Shown: piece by piece, positions 39,440-47,215 of the stretch
Layout of the letters: every line of letters starts with the position of its first letter
How positions within the stretch are numbered: position 1 is the first letter of the stretch
From: Demequina silvatica
Lineage (GTDB): Bacteria; Actinomycetota; Actinomycetes; Actinomycetales; Demequinaceae
Reading direction: 5' to 3'
Assembly: GCF_000971215.1 (NCBI RefSeq)
Contig: NZ_BBMA01000003.1
Location: forward strand, 1 to 64,000
Length of the DNA: 64,000 nucleotides
The notes under the pieces: generated by a model
Told to the model about the DNA's origin: nothing
The model's input: the letters and a program-made list of their open reading frames with translations, nothing else
Database searches by the model: none
Made by a program: the position numbers and the translations under genes

Positions 39440-40120
39440 GTGACCGACCCGACACGCCCGCGCGCCCCGCGCGCCTCCGGCGTGCCTCGGGACGATGCAC
39501 CGGTCGCCCGGCCGCGGACGCACCAGTCGGGAGCGCCCCGCCGCCGCACCGCGCCGTCGACCGGCGGCGTGCGGATCCCCAAGGGCCGCGCGGCGAGCCG
39601 CCCCGGCGGGCCGTCCGGGCCCGGCCGCGCGAGCACCCCGCGCAACAGGATCGAGCCCGCGAAGGCGCGTGGATCCTGGGTGACGGCCATGGGCTGGCGC
39701 CTGGTGGTGCTCGTGGGCGTGGTGGTCCTCGCGGCCGCCGTGGTGCTGCCGTCGCTGCGCGCCTACTTCCGCCAGCAGGAGGAGCTCGCCGAGCTGCGCG
39801 CCGAGGCCGTCACAGCCGAGCAGACCGTCGAGGACCTCGAGGCGGAGGTCAAGCGCTGGGACGACCCGGCCTTCGTGGAGGCGCAGGCGCGCGAGCGGCT
39901 GCGCTACGTCTACCCCGGGGAGACGCCGTACCAGGTGATCGACCCCGAGACGGTCGAGGGCGCCGCCGAGGGCTCGCCCGCCGCGGAGGACCCGACCGTG
40001 GTCGACGACTCGGGCACCTGGTACACGCGCCTGTGGGACTCCGTGGAGACCGCCGGCGACGCGAAGGTGGGCGGGAAGGCCAAGGCCGCCGCCGCATCGT
40101 CCCCCGACGCCGCCGACTAG
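39440..40120 (+). CDS. Septum formation initiator (FtsB/DivIC-like) protein
   Basis: A 226-residue bitopic membrane protein. A basic, Pro/Arg-rich cytoplasmic N-terminus (about 85 residues) precedes one helix, LVVLVGVVVLAAAVVLPSL. A coiled coil follows (FRQQEELAELRAEAVTAEQT, then EDLEAEVKRW), with the DivIC signature WDDPAFVEAQARERLRYVYPGE. It should join the FtsQ-FtsL-FtsB division complex. Position after eno and before DUF501 matches mycobacteria. Both disordered ends carry 12-mer-like copies: RDDAPVARP near residue 17 (39488-39499, two mismatches) and AASSPDAAD at the C-terminus. The GTG at 39440 looks leaderless. Confidence 0.88.
   Translation: MTDPTRPRAPRASGVPRDDAPVARPRTHQSGAPRRRTAPSTGGVRIPKGRAASRPGGPSGPGRASTPRNRIEPAKARGSWVTAMGWRLVVLVGVVVLAAAVVLPSLRAYFRQQEELAELRAEAVTAEQTVEDLEAEVKRWDDPAFVEAQARERLRYVYPGETPYQVIDPETVEGAAEGSPAAEDPTVVDDSGTWYTRLWDSVETAGDAKVGGKAKAAAASSPDAAD
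40093..40104 (-). repeat. Dispersed 12-mer, exact copy
   Basis: At the C-terminus of the DivIC-like protein, read AASSPDAAD, 16 bp before the stop. Confidence 0.85.
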
Positions 40121-40123
40121 AAT
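40118..40123 (+). promoter_or_regulatory. Leaderless -10 hexamer TAGAAT overlapping the divIC stop
   Basis: TAGAAT begins with the TAG stop of the DivIC-like gene and ends 6 nt before GTG 40130 of DUF501. Confidence 0.55.
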
Positions 40124-40129
40124 GCCGGG

Positions 40130-40648
40130 GTGAACGACACCCCTGCGACCGAGCGCGACGTCGCCGTCCTCGCCGCCCAGTTGGGGCGGGCGCCCCGCGG
40201 GATCGTGGCGATCGCGGCCCGCTGCGTGTGCGGCAACCCGACCGTGGTCCACACCGCGCCCCGCCTGCCCGACGGCACCCCGTTCCCCACGCAGTACTAC
40301 CTCACGCATCCGGACGCCGTGGCGGCCGTGTCGACTCTCGAGGCGAACGGCGTGATGAAGGAGATGCAGACGCGGCTGACCTCGGGCGAGGAGCCCGAGC
40401 TGGCCGCCGCCTACCGCGCCGCCCACGAGCGCTACCTCGAGGAGCGGTACGCCCTCGGTGACGTGCCCGAGATCCACGGCATCTCCGCCGGCGGGATGCC
40501 CGACCGCGTCAAGTGCCTCCACGTGCTCGTGGGCCACGCGCTCGCGGCCGGGCCCGGCGTCAACCCGCTGGGGGACGAGGCGCTCGCGCTGATCGCGGAC
40601 AGCTGGCGGCCGGACCGCTGCACGTGCGCGGTCGAGATCGCTGAGTAG
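40130..40648 (+). CDS. DUF501 domain-containing protein
   Basis: A 172-residue DUF501 protein. VAAIAARCVCGNPTVVHTAP-like sequence, LPDGTPFPTQYYLTHPDAV, GGMPDRVKCLHVLVGHALA with GPGVNPLGDEAL, and the terminal CTCAVEIAE are family hallmarks. The Cys and His residues suggest a metal site but no function is known. It always sits between divIC and ppx in Actinomycetota, so a link to division or polyphosphate is possible. GTG 40130 has no ribosome-binding site and appears leaderless. Confidence 0.9.
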   Translation: MNDTPATERDVAVLAAQLGRAPRGIVAIAARCVCGNPTVVHTAPRLPDGTPFPTQYYLTHPDAVAAVSTLEANGVMKEMQTRLTSGEEPELAAAYRAAHERYLEERYALGDVPEIHGISAGGMPDRVKCLHVLVGHALAAGPGVNPLGDEALALIADSWRPDRCTCAVEIAE

Positions 40649-40651
40649 TCT
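40646..40651 (+). promoter_or_regulatory. Leaderless -10 hexamer TAGTCT overlapping the DUF501 stop
   Basis: TAGTCT begins with the TAG stop of DUF501 and ends 6 nt before ATG 40658 of the phosphatase gene. Confidence 0.5.
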
Positions 40652-40657
40652 GCAGCC

Positions 40658-41611
40658 ATGCGTGTAGCCGCCATCGACTGTGGGACCAACTCGATCCGCC
40701 TGCTGATCGCCGACGTCGACCTCGCGACGGGGTCGCTGGTGGACGTGGTCCGCACCATGACCGTGGTGCGTCTGGGCCAGGGCGTCGACCGGACGGGCGA
40801 GTTCGCCGCTGAGGCGCTCCAGCGGACCTTCGCCGCGACCGACGTGTACGCCGCGCAGTGCCGCGAGCACGGGGTCGAGGCGATCCGGTTCGTCGCGACG
40901 TCCGCGACGCGCGACGCGCGCAATCGCGAGGTGTTCCTGTCCGGCGTCGAGTCCCGCCTGGGCGTGGCGCCCGAGGTGATCTCGGGCGCGGAGGAGGCCG
41001 CGCTGTCCTTCCGCGGCGCGACCGGGGCGCTGGACGCGGCGCACGACGCGCCGTTCCTGGTGGTCGACCTGGGCGGCGGCTCCACCGAGGTGGTGCTGGG
41101 CGTCACGCAGCCCGAGGCCGCGCACTCGATGGACGTGGGCTGCGTGCGGATGACCGAGCGCCACCTCGCCGGGGACCCGCCGTCCGACGCGCAGGTGGCG
41201 GCCGCGGAGGCGGACGTCCACGAGGCGATCGACATGGCGTTCGCGGGCGTGCCCGTGTCGCAGACCCGCACGCTGGTGGGCCTCGCGGGGACCATCACCA
41301 CGGTGACCGCGCACGCGCTGGGCCTGCCGGAGTACGACCGCCACGCGATCAACGGCGCCGTGATCCCGATCGACGACGCGATCCGCGCGTGCGACGAGCT
41401 GCTCGCGGCCTCGCGCACCGAGCGCGCGGCCCTCGGGTTCATGCACCCGGGCCGCGTCGACGTGATCGGCGCGGGCGCGCTGGTGTGGCGCACGGTCATG
41501 ACGCGCGTGCGGTCCGCGGTGGTCGAGGCCGGGGGAGAGCTGCCCCACGTGGTCACCAGCGAGCACGACATCCTGGACGGCATCGCGTTCTCGGCGGCCG
41601 AGCGGGGCTGA
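40658..41611 (+). CDS. ppx: Ppx/GppA family exopolyphosphatase
   Basis: A 317-residue actin-fold phosphatase. The phosphate-1 loop is AAIDCGTNSIRLLIADVD, the catalytic acidic residue lies in ISGAEEAALSFRG, the phosphate-2 loop is LVVDLGGGSTEVVLG, and LVGLAGTITTVTA is the adenosine-loop equivalent. It is the short form without the C-terminal HD domain, like mycobacterial Ppx1/Ppx2, which act on polyphosphate or (p)ppGpp. ATG 40658 appears leaderless. tRNA-Leu follows 16 bp later. Confidence 0.93.
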   Translation: MRVAAIDCGTNSIRLLIADVDLATGSLVDVVRTMTVVRLGQGVDRTGEFAAEALQRTFAATDVYAAQCREHGVEAIRFVATSATRDARNREVFLSGVESRLGVAPEVISGAEEAALSFRGATGALDAAHDAPFLVVDLGGGSTEVVLGVTQPEAAHSMDVGCVRMTERHLAGDPPSDAQVAAAEADVHEAIDMAFAGVPVSQTRTLVGLAGTITTVTAHALGLPEYDRHAINGAVIPIDDAIRACDELLAASRTERAALGFMHPGRVDVIGAGALVWRTVMTRVRSAVVEAGGELPHVVTSEHDILDGIAFSAAERG

Positions 41612-41627
41612 GGCCCGCGGTGCCGAA

Positions 41628-41701
41628 GCCCCCGTAGCCCAATTGGCAGAGGCGGCCGACTTAAAATCGGCGCAGTGCGGGTTCGAGTCCCGCCGGGGGC
41701 A
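41628..41701 (+). tRNA. tRNA-Leu (anticodon UAA), short-variable-loop type
   Basis: A 74-nt cloverleaf. The acceptor is GCCCCCG (41628-41634) with CGGGGGC (41694-41700) and discriminator A. The anticodon arm is GCCGA-CTTAAAA-TCGGC, anticodon TAA. The variable loop is only about five bases, and the T arm is GCGGG-TTCGAGT-CCCGC. CCA is not encoded. Canonical bacterial tRNA-Leu has a long variable arm, so this is an unusual class I-shaped form. A tRNA-Leu(UAA) at this place after ppx is, as far as I recall, also found in mycobacteria. Confidence 0.9.
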
Positions 41702-41737
41702 CCGTGGGTGCAACGGGACGCCGTACGCTGGTGCGCC

Positions 41738-42277
41738 ATGGCTGCCGGAGCGACCGTCCACACGTTCGAGATCTCCCTCGCGGACGTCGACCGCGGCGTC
41801 TACGAGGAGCTCTCGCTGCGCGCCGCGCGCCATCCCTCCGAGACCGCGCTGTTCCTCATGACGCGCGTGCTGGCCTACTGCCTCGAGCTCGAGGAGGGCA
41901 TCACCTTCTCCGAGGGCATCTCCACCGCTGAGGAGCCTGCCGTCCTGGTGCGCGACCTCACCGGCCTCATCACGGCGTGGATCGAGGTGGGCCAGCCCGA
42001 GGCCGAGCGCCTGCACCGGGGCTCACGTCTCGCGTCGCGGACGGCCGTGTACACGCAGCACGACCCCGCCAAGGTGCTCGCGCGGTGGGACGGCAAGAAG
42101 ATCCACCGCCGCGAGGACATCCTGCTCCACAGCTTCGACCCCGGTTTCATCGAGGCCGCCGCCGCGCTGATCGAACGGCGCAACGCCCTCACCGTGTCCG
42201 TGACAGAGCGGCACCTCTACCTCGAGCTCAACGGGACGTCGCTGGACTCGACGATCCGCTCGGTGCCGCTGGGCTGA
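41738..42277 (+). CDS. YaeQ family protein
   Basis: A 179-residue YaeQ protein (PD-(D/E)XK nuclease fold, no proven activity). TVHTFEISLADVDRGVYEEL, LRAARHPSETALFLMTRVLA, EEGITFSEG, TAWIEVGQPEAERLHRGSR and a C-terminal LTVSVTERHLYLELNG are the family blocks; the GQP and E-x-x-R residues match the conserved nuclease-like site. ATG 41738 has a TACGCT hexamer 8 nt upstream. It is transcribed alone. Confidence 0.88.
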   Translation: MAAGATVHTFEISLADVDRGVYEELSLRAARHPSETALFLMTRVLAYCLELEEGITFSEGISTAEEPAVLVRDLTGLITAWIEVGQPEAERLHRGSRLASRTAVYTQHDPAKVLARWDGKKIHRREDILLHSFDPGFIEAAAALIERRNALTVSVTERHLYLELNGTSLDSTIRSVPLG

Positions 42278-42307
42278 CGCGCCCTACGCGCACCCGTCCA
42301 CACCCCC

Positions 42308-42362
42308 TTGCGCCTCCACTATTCAGTGTTACTATCTACTGGTAGTCAGCAACACTGAGTAG
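42308..42362 (+). promoter_or_regulatory. PadR operator and promoter
   Basis: CTATTCAGTGTT (42319-42330) and AACACTGAGTAG (42351-42362) are inverted repeats with one mismatch. The centre holds a second dyad, CTAC-TG-GTAG. A promoter TTGCGC (42308-42313), 16 nt, TACTAT (42330-42335) overlaps the left arm, so a bound repressor would block RNA polymerase. It is the most AT-rich intergenic stretch in this half of the window. Confidence 0.7.
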
Positions 42363-42378
42363 CACCGGAGGGCGCGAC

Positions 42379-42720
42379 GTGGGCCAGCAGTCCAAGCAGA
42401 TGACGGAGATGCTCAAGGGCACCCTCGAGGGGATCGTGCTCGCGCTCCTCGCGACCGGCCCCGCCTACGGCTACGAGATCACGGCGCGCCTGCGCGATCA
42501 GGGCTTCGTCGACATCGCGGAGGGCACCATCTACGCCCTCCTCGTGCGGCTCGAGCAGAAGGGCCAGGTCGACGTCGAGAAGGTGCCGTCCGAGAAGGGG
42601 CCGCCGCGCAAGGTGTTCACCCTCAACGCCCAGGGCCGGGAGGCGCTGGACGAGTTCTGGAGCAGTTGGGCCTTCCTCGCCGAGCGGCTCGCCCACCTCA
42701 AGGCAGAAGGAGACAAGTGA
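42379..42720 (+). CDS. PadR family transcriptional regulator
   Basis: A 113-residue PadR winged-helix repressor. LKGTLEGIVLALLATGPAYGYEI, IAEGTIYALLVRLEQKGQV and GPPRKVFTLNAQGREALDEFW are the family blocks, and a C-terminal helix provides the dimer interface. GTG 42379 follows CCGGAGGGC. It is the first gene of an operon with a DUF1048 protein and an ABC-2 exporter, and it is likely to repress its own operon through the large inverted repeat upstream. The inducer, probably a hydrophobic drug or peptide, is unknown. Confidence 0.92.
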   Translation: MGQQSKQMTEMLKGTLEGIVLALLATGPAYGYEITARLRDQGFVDIAEGTIYALLVRLEQKGQVDVEKVPSEKGPPRKVFTLNAQGREALDEFWSSWAFLAERLAHLKAEGDK

Positions 42721-43088
42721 TGTCCTGGATCGAGAAGCTCACGGGTCCGCTCGAGCAGAAGAAGCAGTACCGGCAGTACAAGGCGCGCCTCGCGGGCCTG
42801 CCCAGCCCCTGGCACGAGGTCGGCAAGGCGCTCGACCGGTACCTCACCTACGCGGGCATGATCACGGACGGCGACGTCCTCATGCGGATGCTCGAGGATC
42901 TCGTGGACCTGCTCGAGGAGAGCGCCGCGGACGGCACCCCGGTGCGCGACGTGGTGGGCGAGGACCCGGTGGTCTTCGTCGACGACTTCCTCGCCAACTA
43001 CGAGGAGGGACGCTGGATCGCGAAGGAGCGCGCCCGCTTCCGCGGCGCCATCGCCGAGGCCGCCGGCGAGCAGGAGCCTCCCTCATGA
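42720..43088 (+). CDS. DUF1048 family protein
   Basis: A 122-residue protein beginning MSWIEKLTGPLEQKKQYRQY, the DUF1048 pattern; these small helical proteins are almost always encoded beside PadR regulators and ABC-2 exporters. The middle helices and VGEDPVVFVDDFLANYEEGRW are characteristic. No catalytic motif is seen; the role is unknown. The ATG shares one base with the padR stop (TGATG), and the stop overlaps the ATPase start by 4 bp. Confidence 0.85.
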   Translation: MSWIEKLTGPLEQKKQYRQYKARLAGLPSPWHEVGKALDRYLTYAGMITDGDVLMRMLEDLVDLLEESAADGTPVRDVVGEDPVVFVDDFLANYEEGRWIAKERARFRGAIAEAAGEQEPPS

Positions 43089-43849
43089 CCGCGCCCGCCA
43101 TCGAGATCCGCGGGCTCGAGAAGTCCTACGGCGACCTCGCTGTCCTCCGGGGCGTCGACCTCGACGTCGCCCCCGGCACGGTCCACGCCCTGCTCGGCTC
43201 CAACGGCGCCGGCAAGACCACGCTCATCCGCATCCTCGCGACCCTGCTGAGGGACGATGCGGGGGTCGCCCGGGTGGCGGGGCATCACGTGGCGGGGGAG
43301 CCGGCCTTGGTGCGCGAGGCGATCAGCCTGACCGGCCAGTTCGCGGCCGTCGACGAGGTGCTCACCGGCCGCGAGAACCTGGTCCTGGTGGCGCGGCTGC
43401 GCCACGTCGGCGCACCCGCAACCGTCGCATCGTCCCTCCTGGAGCGGTTCGGGCTCACCGAGGCCGGCGACCGTCGCGTCGCCACCTACTCGGGCGGCAT
43501 GCGCCGGCGCCTCGACATCGCGATGAGCCTGGTGGGGGAGCCGAGCGTGGTGTTCCTCGACGAGCCGACCACGGGCCTCGACCCGCAGGCCCGCCTCGAG
43601 GTGTGGGACGCCATCCGGGCGCTCGCCGCGGGCGGCACCACCGTGCTGCTCACCACCCAGTACCTCGACGAGGCCGAGAAGCTCGCCGACCGCATCGCGA
43701 TCCTCCACGAGGGCCGCATCGTCATCGACGGCACGCTCGCCGAGCTCAAGGCGCTCATGCCGCCGGCCACCGTCGAGTACGTCGAGAAGCAGCCCACGCT
43801 CGAGGAGGTCTTCCTCGCGCTGGTGGGCGCCCGGAAGGAGCCGTCATGA
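43085..43849 (+). CDS. ABC-2 type exporter, ATP-binding protein (DrrA-like)
   Basis: A 254-residue ATPase. Walker A is GSNGAGKTT, the signature is YSGGMRRRLDIA, Walker B is VVFLDEPTTGLDP, and the switch region is LLTTQYLDEAEKLAD. The C-terminal extension resembles daunorubicin-resistance DrrA. Two 12-mer-like copies lie in the coding sequence (43250 and 43426), read RDDAGVA and ASSL. The ATG overlaps DUF1048 by 4 bp, and the stop overlaps the permease start. It would power export of a drug or lipid. Confidence 0.93.
   Translation: MTAPAIEIRGLEKSYGDLAVLRGVDLDVAPGTVHALLGSNGAGKTTLIRILATLLRDDAGVARVAGHHVAGEPALVREAISLTGQFAAVDEVLTGRENLVLVARLRHVGAPATVASSLLERFGLTEAGDRRVATYSGGMRRRLDIAMSLVGEPSVVFLDEPTTGLDPQARLEVWDAIRALAAGGTTVLLTTQYLDEAEKLADRIAILHEGRIVIDGTLAELKALMPPATVEYVEKQPTLEEVFLALVGARKEPS
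43250..43261 (+). repeat. Dispersed 12-mer, copy with one mismatch
   Basis: AGGGACGATGCG in the exporter ATPase gene, read RDDAGVA in a surface loop after Walker A. Confidence 0.7.
43426..43437 (-). repeat. Dispersed 12-mer, copy with one mismatch
   Basis: CGCATCGTCCCT, 164 bp after the previous copy and inverted to it, read VASSLLE. Confidence 0.6.
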
Positions 43850-44601
43850 CCGCCGTCGCCGACACCGCCGTCCTCACCGGCCGCTCGCTGCGCCACATCA
43901 CGCGCAGCGTCGACACCATCGTCACCACCACGATCATGCCCATCGCGTTCCTGCTGCTGTTCGTGTTCGTGTTCGGCGGCGCGATCGACGCGGGCACCGG
44001 GCCGTACGTGGACTACCTGCTGCCCGGCATCCTGCTCATCACCGTGGCCTCTGGCGTCGCGTACACGGCCTACCGGCTGTTCACGGACCTGCAGGGAGGG
44101 ATGGTGGAGCGCCTGCAGTCCATGCCGATCGCCCGGTCCTCGGTGCTGTGGGCGCACGTGCTGACCTCGCTGGTCGCGAACTTCGCGTCGCTCGCGTTGG
44201 TGGTGCTGGTCGCGGTGGCCATGGGCTTCCGCTCGGGAGCGAGCCTGGGCGCGTGGCTCGCGGTCGGGGGCATCCTCGCGTTGTTCACCCTCGCGCTCAC
44301 CTGGCTTGCGGTCATCGCGGGCGTGACCGCCACCAGCGCGGACGGCGCCGGCGCGTTCTCCTATCCGCTCATCTTCCTGCCGTTCATCAGCTCGGCCTTC
44401 GTGCTCACGGAGTCGATGCCGGGTCCGGTGGGGTGGTTCGCGGAGCACCAGCCGGTCACCGCGATCGTCGACGCGATCCGCGCCCTGCTCACCGAGCAGC
44501 CGGTGGGGACGGACATCTGGGTCGCGCTCGCGTGGGTGCTCGGCATCCTCGCGCTCGCGTGGGCGCTCGCGATGCGCGCCTACCGGCGCCGGCTGGGCTG
44601 A
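43846..44601 (+). CDS. ABC-2 type exporter, permease (DrrB-like)
   Basis: A 251-residue membrane protein with six helices. TTTIMPIAFLLLFVFVFGGA, DYLLPGILLITVASG, MVERLQSMPIARSSVLWAHV and FLPFISSAFVLTESMPGPVGWF are the ABC-2/DrrB blocks. The ATG overlaps the ATPase stop by 4 bp. Last gene of the PadR operon. GAGCGG (44600-44605) with CCGCTC (44615-44620) forms a small hairpin between it and the convergent MTHFR-like gene. Confidence 0.92.
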   Translation: MTAVADTAVLTGRSLRHITRSVDTIVTTTIMPIAFLLLFVFVFGGAIDAGTGPYVDYLLPGILLITVASGVAYTAYRLFTDLQGGMVERLQSMPIARSSVLWAHVLTSLVANFASLALVVLVAVAMGFRSGASLGAWLAVGGILALFTLALTWLAVIAGVTATSADGAGAFSYPLIFLPFISSAFVLTESMPGPVGWFAEHQPVTAIVDAIRALLTEQPVGTDIWVALAWVLGILALAWALAMRAYRRRLG

Positions 44602-44608
44602 GCGGAGA

Positions 44609-45466
44609 CTAGGGCCGCTCGGCCGGCACGGCCGCGGCGCGCGCCTCGCTCGCCCACGCGACCGCCGCGTCCAGCGTGCCGAACGTGAACAGGTGCAGCC
44701 GCACGTCGCCGTGGCGGTCCGCGAGCCGCGACGCGAGCTCGCCGACGAACCGGTCGGGGCCGGCGGTGCCCACCAGCGTGGCGAGCGAGAAGCCGTACTT
44801 GCGGGCGATGCCCGCCGAGGTGGAGACGCCGCAGCGGCGCGCGAACGCCACCAGGCGGCGCACCCCGGCGGGGCCGGGTATGCCCACCCGGATGGGCAGC
44901 TCGATCCCGAGGTCGCGCACGCGGTCGATCCACGCGACCACCGCGTCCACGTCGAAGGAGAACTGCGTGGTGATCGAGCCCGCGAGGCCCTGGTCCGCGA
45001 TCTCGGCGGCCTTGTCGCGCAGGGAGGCGACCAGAGCATCGTCCCCGATCGCGGGGTGACCCTCGGGGTAGCCGGTGATGCCCACCTCGGCGACGCCGGC
45101 CTCGGGCAGCAGGCCCGTGCGCAGGACGTCGAGCGCGGAGGCGTACGGGCCGGCCGCGTCGCGCGGGTCGCCGCCCACCAGGAACAGGCGCTCGTGGGCG
45201 CCGTGCGCGCGCAGGCCGTCGAGCGTGGCGCGCAGCTCCGAGGCGGACGCGAGACGGCGGGCCGCGACATGGGGGACCGGCACCAGCTGGGCGCGGGCGG
45301 CCGCGGCGGCGGCCTCGCGGCGCTCGGCGGCGCCCTCGGTGCCCAGGTGCGTGATGCTCACCCGCGTGCCGGCCGGCAGGTCCCCCGCGAGGGAGACGAG
45401 CACGGGCGTGTCACGGGCGGTGATCTCGAGGGACAGGTCCTCGAGGAGCGTGGCGGTCCGGTGCAA
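44609..45466 (-). CDS. Methylenetetrahydrofolate reductase-like protein
   Basis: A 285-residue TIM-barrel protein of the MTHFR family by overall pattern. GVAEVGITGYPEGHPAIGDD matches the AAYPEVHP region, and TQFSFDVDAVVAWIDRVRDL with GIPGPAGVRRL matches the folate/FAD barrel strands. The N-terminal EFFPP motif with the catalytic Glu (Glu28 in E. coli MetF) is not seen; the corresponding stretch is PVLVSLAGDL. It may therefore be a specialised homologue and not the methionine-pathway enzyme. The start is TTG 45466, fixed by AAGGAGG seven bases upstream. A degenerate 12-mer is read IGDDALVA. Confidence 0.75.
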   Translation of the reverse strand: MHRTATLLEDLSLEITARDTPVLVSLAGDLPAGTRVSITHLGTEGAAERREAAAAAARAQLVPVPHVAARRLASASELRATLDGLRAHGAHERLFLVGGDPRDAAGPYASALDVLRTGLLPEAGVAEVGITGYPEGHPAIGDDALVASLRDKAAEIADQGLAGSITTQFSFDVDAVVAWIDRVRDLGIELPIRVGIPGPAGVRRLVAFARRCGVSTSAGIARKYGFSLATLVGTAGPDRFVGELASRLADRHGDVRLHLFTFGTLDAAVAWASEARAAAVPAERP

Positions 45467-45480
45467 CGACGGGCCTCCTT

Positions 45481-45524
45481 CGGTCCGTTGAAGCAGAGAA
45501 TCTGCATCCAGTGTACGCGGACCG
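45481..45524 (-). promoter_or_regulatory. Inverted repeats between ptsI and the MTHFR-like gene
   Basis: CGGTCCG (45481-45487) and CGGACCG (45518-45524) form a perfect 7-bp inverted repeat 30 nt apart. Between them lie GCAGA-GAA-TCTGC and, on the minus strand, a TACACT -10-like hexamer. It may be a separate promoter/operator for the MTHFR-like gene. Confidence 0.35.
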
Positions 45525-45534
45525 CCCCGCTCCC

Positions 45535-47214
45535 CTACAGGATGGACGTGAGCTCCTCGCTCGCCGCCGCGCGCACGGCCTCGCGCGCGTCCGCGGCGGA
45601 GCGGGCGGACAGCGCCGCCTCCGCGAGCGACCGGCACTCGGCGAGCGTGTGGAGCGACAGCGCGAGCCGCACGGCCGGAACCTTGGACGGCGCCATCGAC
45701 AGGCTCGACACCCCGAGCCCCGCGAGGACCAGCGCCAGCAGCGGGTCGCCGGCGGACTCGCCGCACACGCCCACCGGCTTGCCGGTCTCCGCGCCGCCCG
45801 CGCACGCGGCCGCGACCACGTCGAGCACCGCGGGCTGCCACGGGTCCAGGAGGTCGGACAGCGCGCCCTCCATGCGGTCCGCGGCCATCGTGTACTGCGC
45901 GAGGTCGTTGGTGCCGAGCGACCCGAAGTCCACCTCGGCGAGCACGTGACGCGAGCGCAGCGCCGCGGCGGGCACCTCGATCATCACGCCCGCCTTGGGC
46001 AGGCCGGCGGCACGGACCCGGGAGGCGAACCACGCCGCCTCGTCGGCCGTCGCGACCATGGGCGCCATCACGCGCACGTTGGCGCCCGTGTCGCGCGCCG
46101 CGATCGCGAGCGCCTCGAGCTGCGAGTCGATCAGGGTGGGCAGGGCCTGGCACAGGCGCAGCCCGCGGCGCCCCAGGGCGGGGTTCTCCTCCTCGCCCAG
46201 GTTCGCGAAGGCGAGCGGCTTGTCGGCGCCCGCGTCGAGCGTGCGGACCACCACGCGGCGGTCGCCGAAGGGCTCCAGCACCTTGCGGTAGACGTCCGCC
46301 TGCTCCCCGACGGTCGGCATGGTCTGCGCGGACAGGTAGACGAACTCGGTGCGGAACAACCCGACGCCCTCGACGTCCTGGGCGCCCGCCGCCACCGCAT
46401 CGTCCACCCCGCCGATGTTGGCGAGCAGCGCGACGGCGTGGCCGTCGCGGGTGGCCCCGGGACCGGACACGCCGGCCAGCGCGGCGGCGCGGCGCTCGCG
46501 GCGCACCCGCTGCGCCTCGAGCAGCTCGAGGTCGGGGTCGACCGTGACGGAGCCGCCGTCGCCGTCGACGGCCACGGTGGTGCCCACGGCAAGGGACGTC
46601 GCGTCGGGCAGCTGGACCACCGCGGGGATGCCCATCTGCGCGGCGAGGATCGCGGTGTGGGAGGTGCGTCCGCCGGCCTCGGTGACGATCGCGACCACGC
46701 GCGAGCGGTCGAGCGCGGCGGTCTCCGCGGGGGCCAGGTCGAGCGCGACGATGACGGACGGCTCGGTGAGCGCCGGCACGCCGGGCGCGGGGACGCCCAG
46801 CACGGCGGCGACCGCTCGGGCGCCCACGTCGCGCAGGTCCGTGACCCGCTCGGCGAAGTAACCGCCGAGCGCCTCGAACTGCGCGGCGTACTCCTCGACG
46901 GCCGCGTCGATCGCGTGCGCCGGGCCCAGGCCCGCGCCCACGTGCTTGCCGGCGGCCTTGGCGAGGCCCTTGTCGCGTGCGATGAGGGCGGTCGCCTTGA
47001 GGATGGGCGCCGCGTGCTCGTCCGCGGCGGCGGCGCGGTCGTCGAGGTCGGCCGCGACCGCCGCGAGCGCCTCGAGCACCAGGTCGGTGGCGGCACCCGC
47101 GTCGGCGGGCGCGGGCTCGTCGGCCGGGGGCCGGACCGGCGGTGCGACCTGCACCACCGGCCCGACCGCCGTGCCCGGGCTGACGCCGACTCCGTGACGG
47201 GTGTCGCCGGACAT
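45535..47214 (-). CDS. ptsI: Phosphoenolpyruvate-protein phosphotransferase (PTS enzyme I)
   Basis: A 559-residue enzyme I that takes phosphate from PEP and passes it to HPr. The active His is in VTEAGGRTSHTAILAAQMG. The PEP-binding barrel has GVGLFRTEFVYLS, VVVRTLDAGADKPL, FGSLGTNDLAQYTMAADR and the catalytic Cys in PVGVCGESAGDP. The N-terminal HPr-binding helices are Ala-rich. ATG 47214 lies 1 bp after the ptsH stop. Last PTS gene of the cluster; a near copy of the 12-mer (46396-46407) reads VDDAVAA. Confidence 0.95.
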   Translation of the reverse strand: MSGDTRHGVGVSPGTAVGPVVQVAPPVRPPADEPAPADAGAATDLVLEALAAVAADLDDRAAAADEHAAPILKATALIARDKGLAKAAGKHVGAGLGPAHAIDAAVEEYAAQFEALGGYFAERVTDLRDVGARAVAAVLGVPAPGVPALTEPSVIVALDLAPAETAALDRSRVVAIVTEAGGRTSHTAILAAQMGIPAVVQLPDATSLAVGTTVAVDGDGGSVTVDPDLELLEAQRVRRERRAAALAGVSGPGATRDGHAVALLANIGGVDDAVAAGAQDVEGVGLFRTEFVYLSAQTMPTVGEQADVYRKVLEPFGDRRVVVRTLDAGADKPLAFANLGEEENPALGRRGLRLCQALPTLIDSQLEALAIAARDTGANVRVMAPMVATADEAAWFASRVRAAGLPKAGVMIEVPAAALRSRHVLAEVDFGSLGTNDLAQYTMAADRMEGALSDLLDPWQPAVLDVVAAACAGGAETGKPVGVCGESAGDPLLALVLAGLGVSSLSMAPSKVPAVRLALSLHTLAECRSLAEAALSARSAADAREAVRAAASEELTSIL

Positions 47215-47215
47215 G

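Noticed and set aside
42379..44601. A toxin-antitoxin or phage-defence island
   Set aside because: The genes are a PadR regulator, DUF1048 and a DrrAB-type exporter, a common resistance/export arrangement. No defence-type nuclease, NTPase or toxin is present here or elsewhere in the window.
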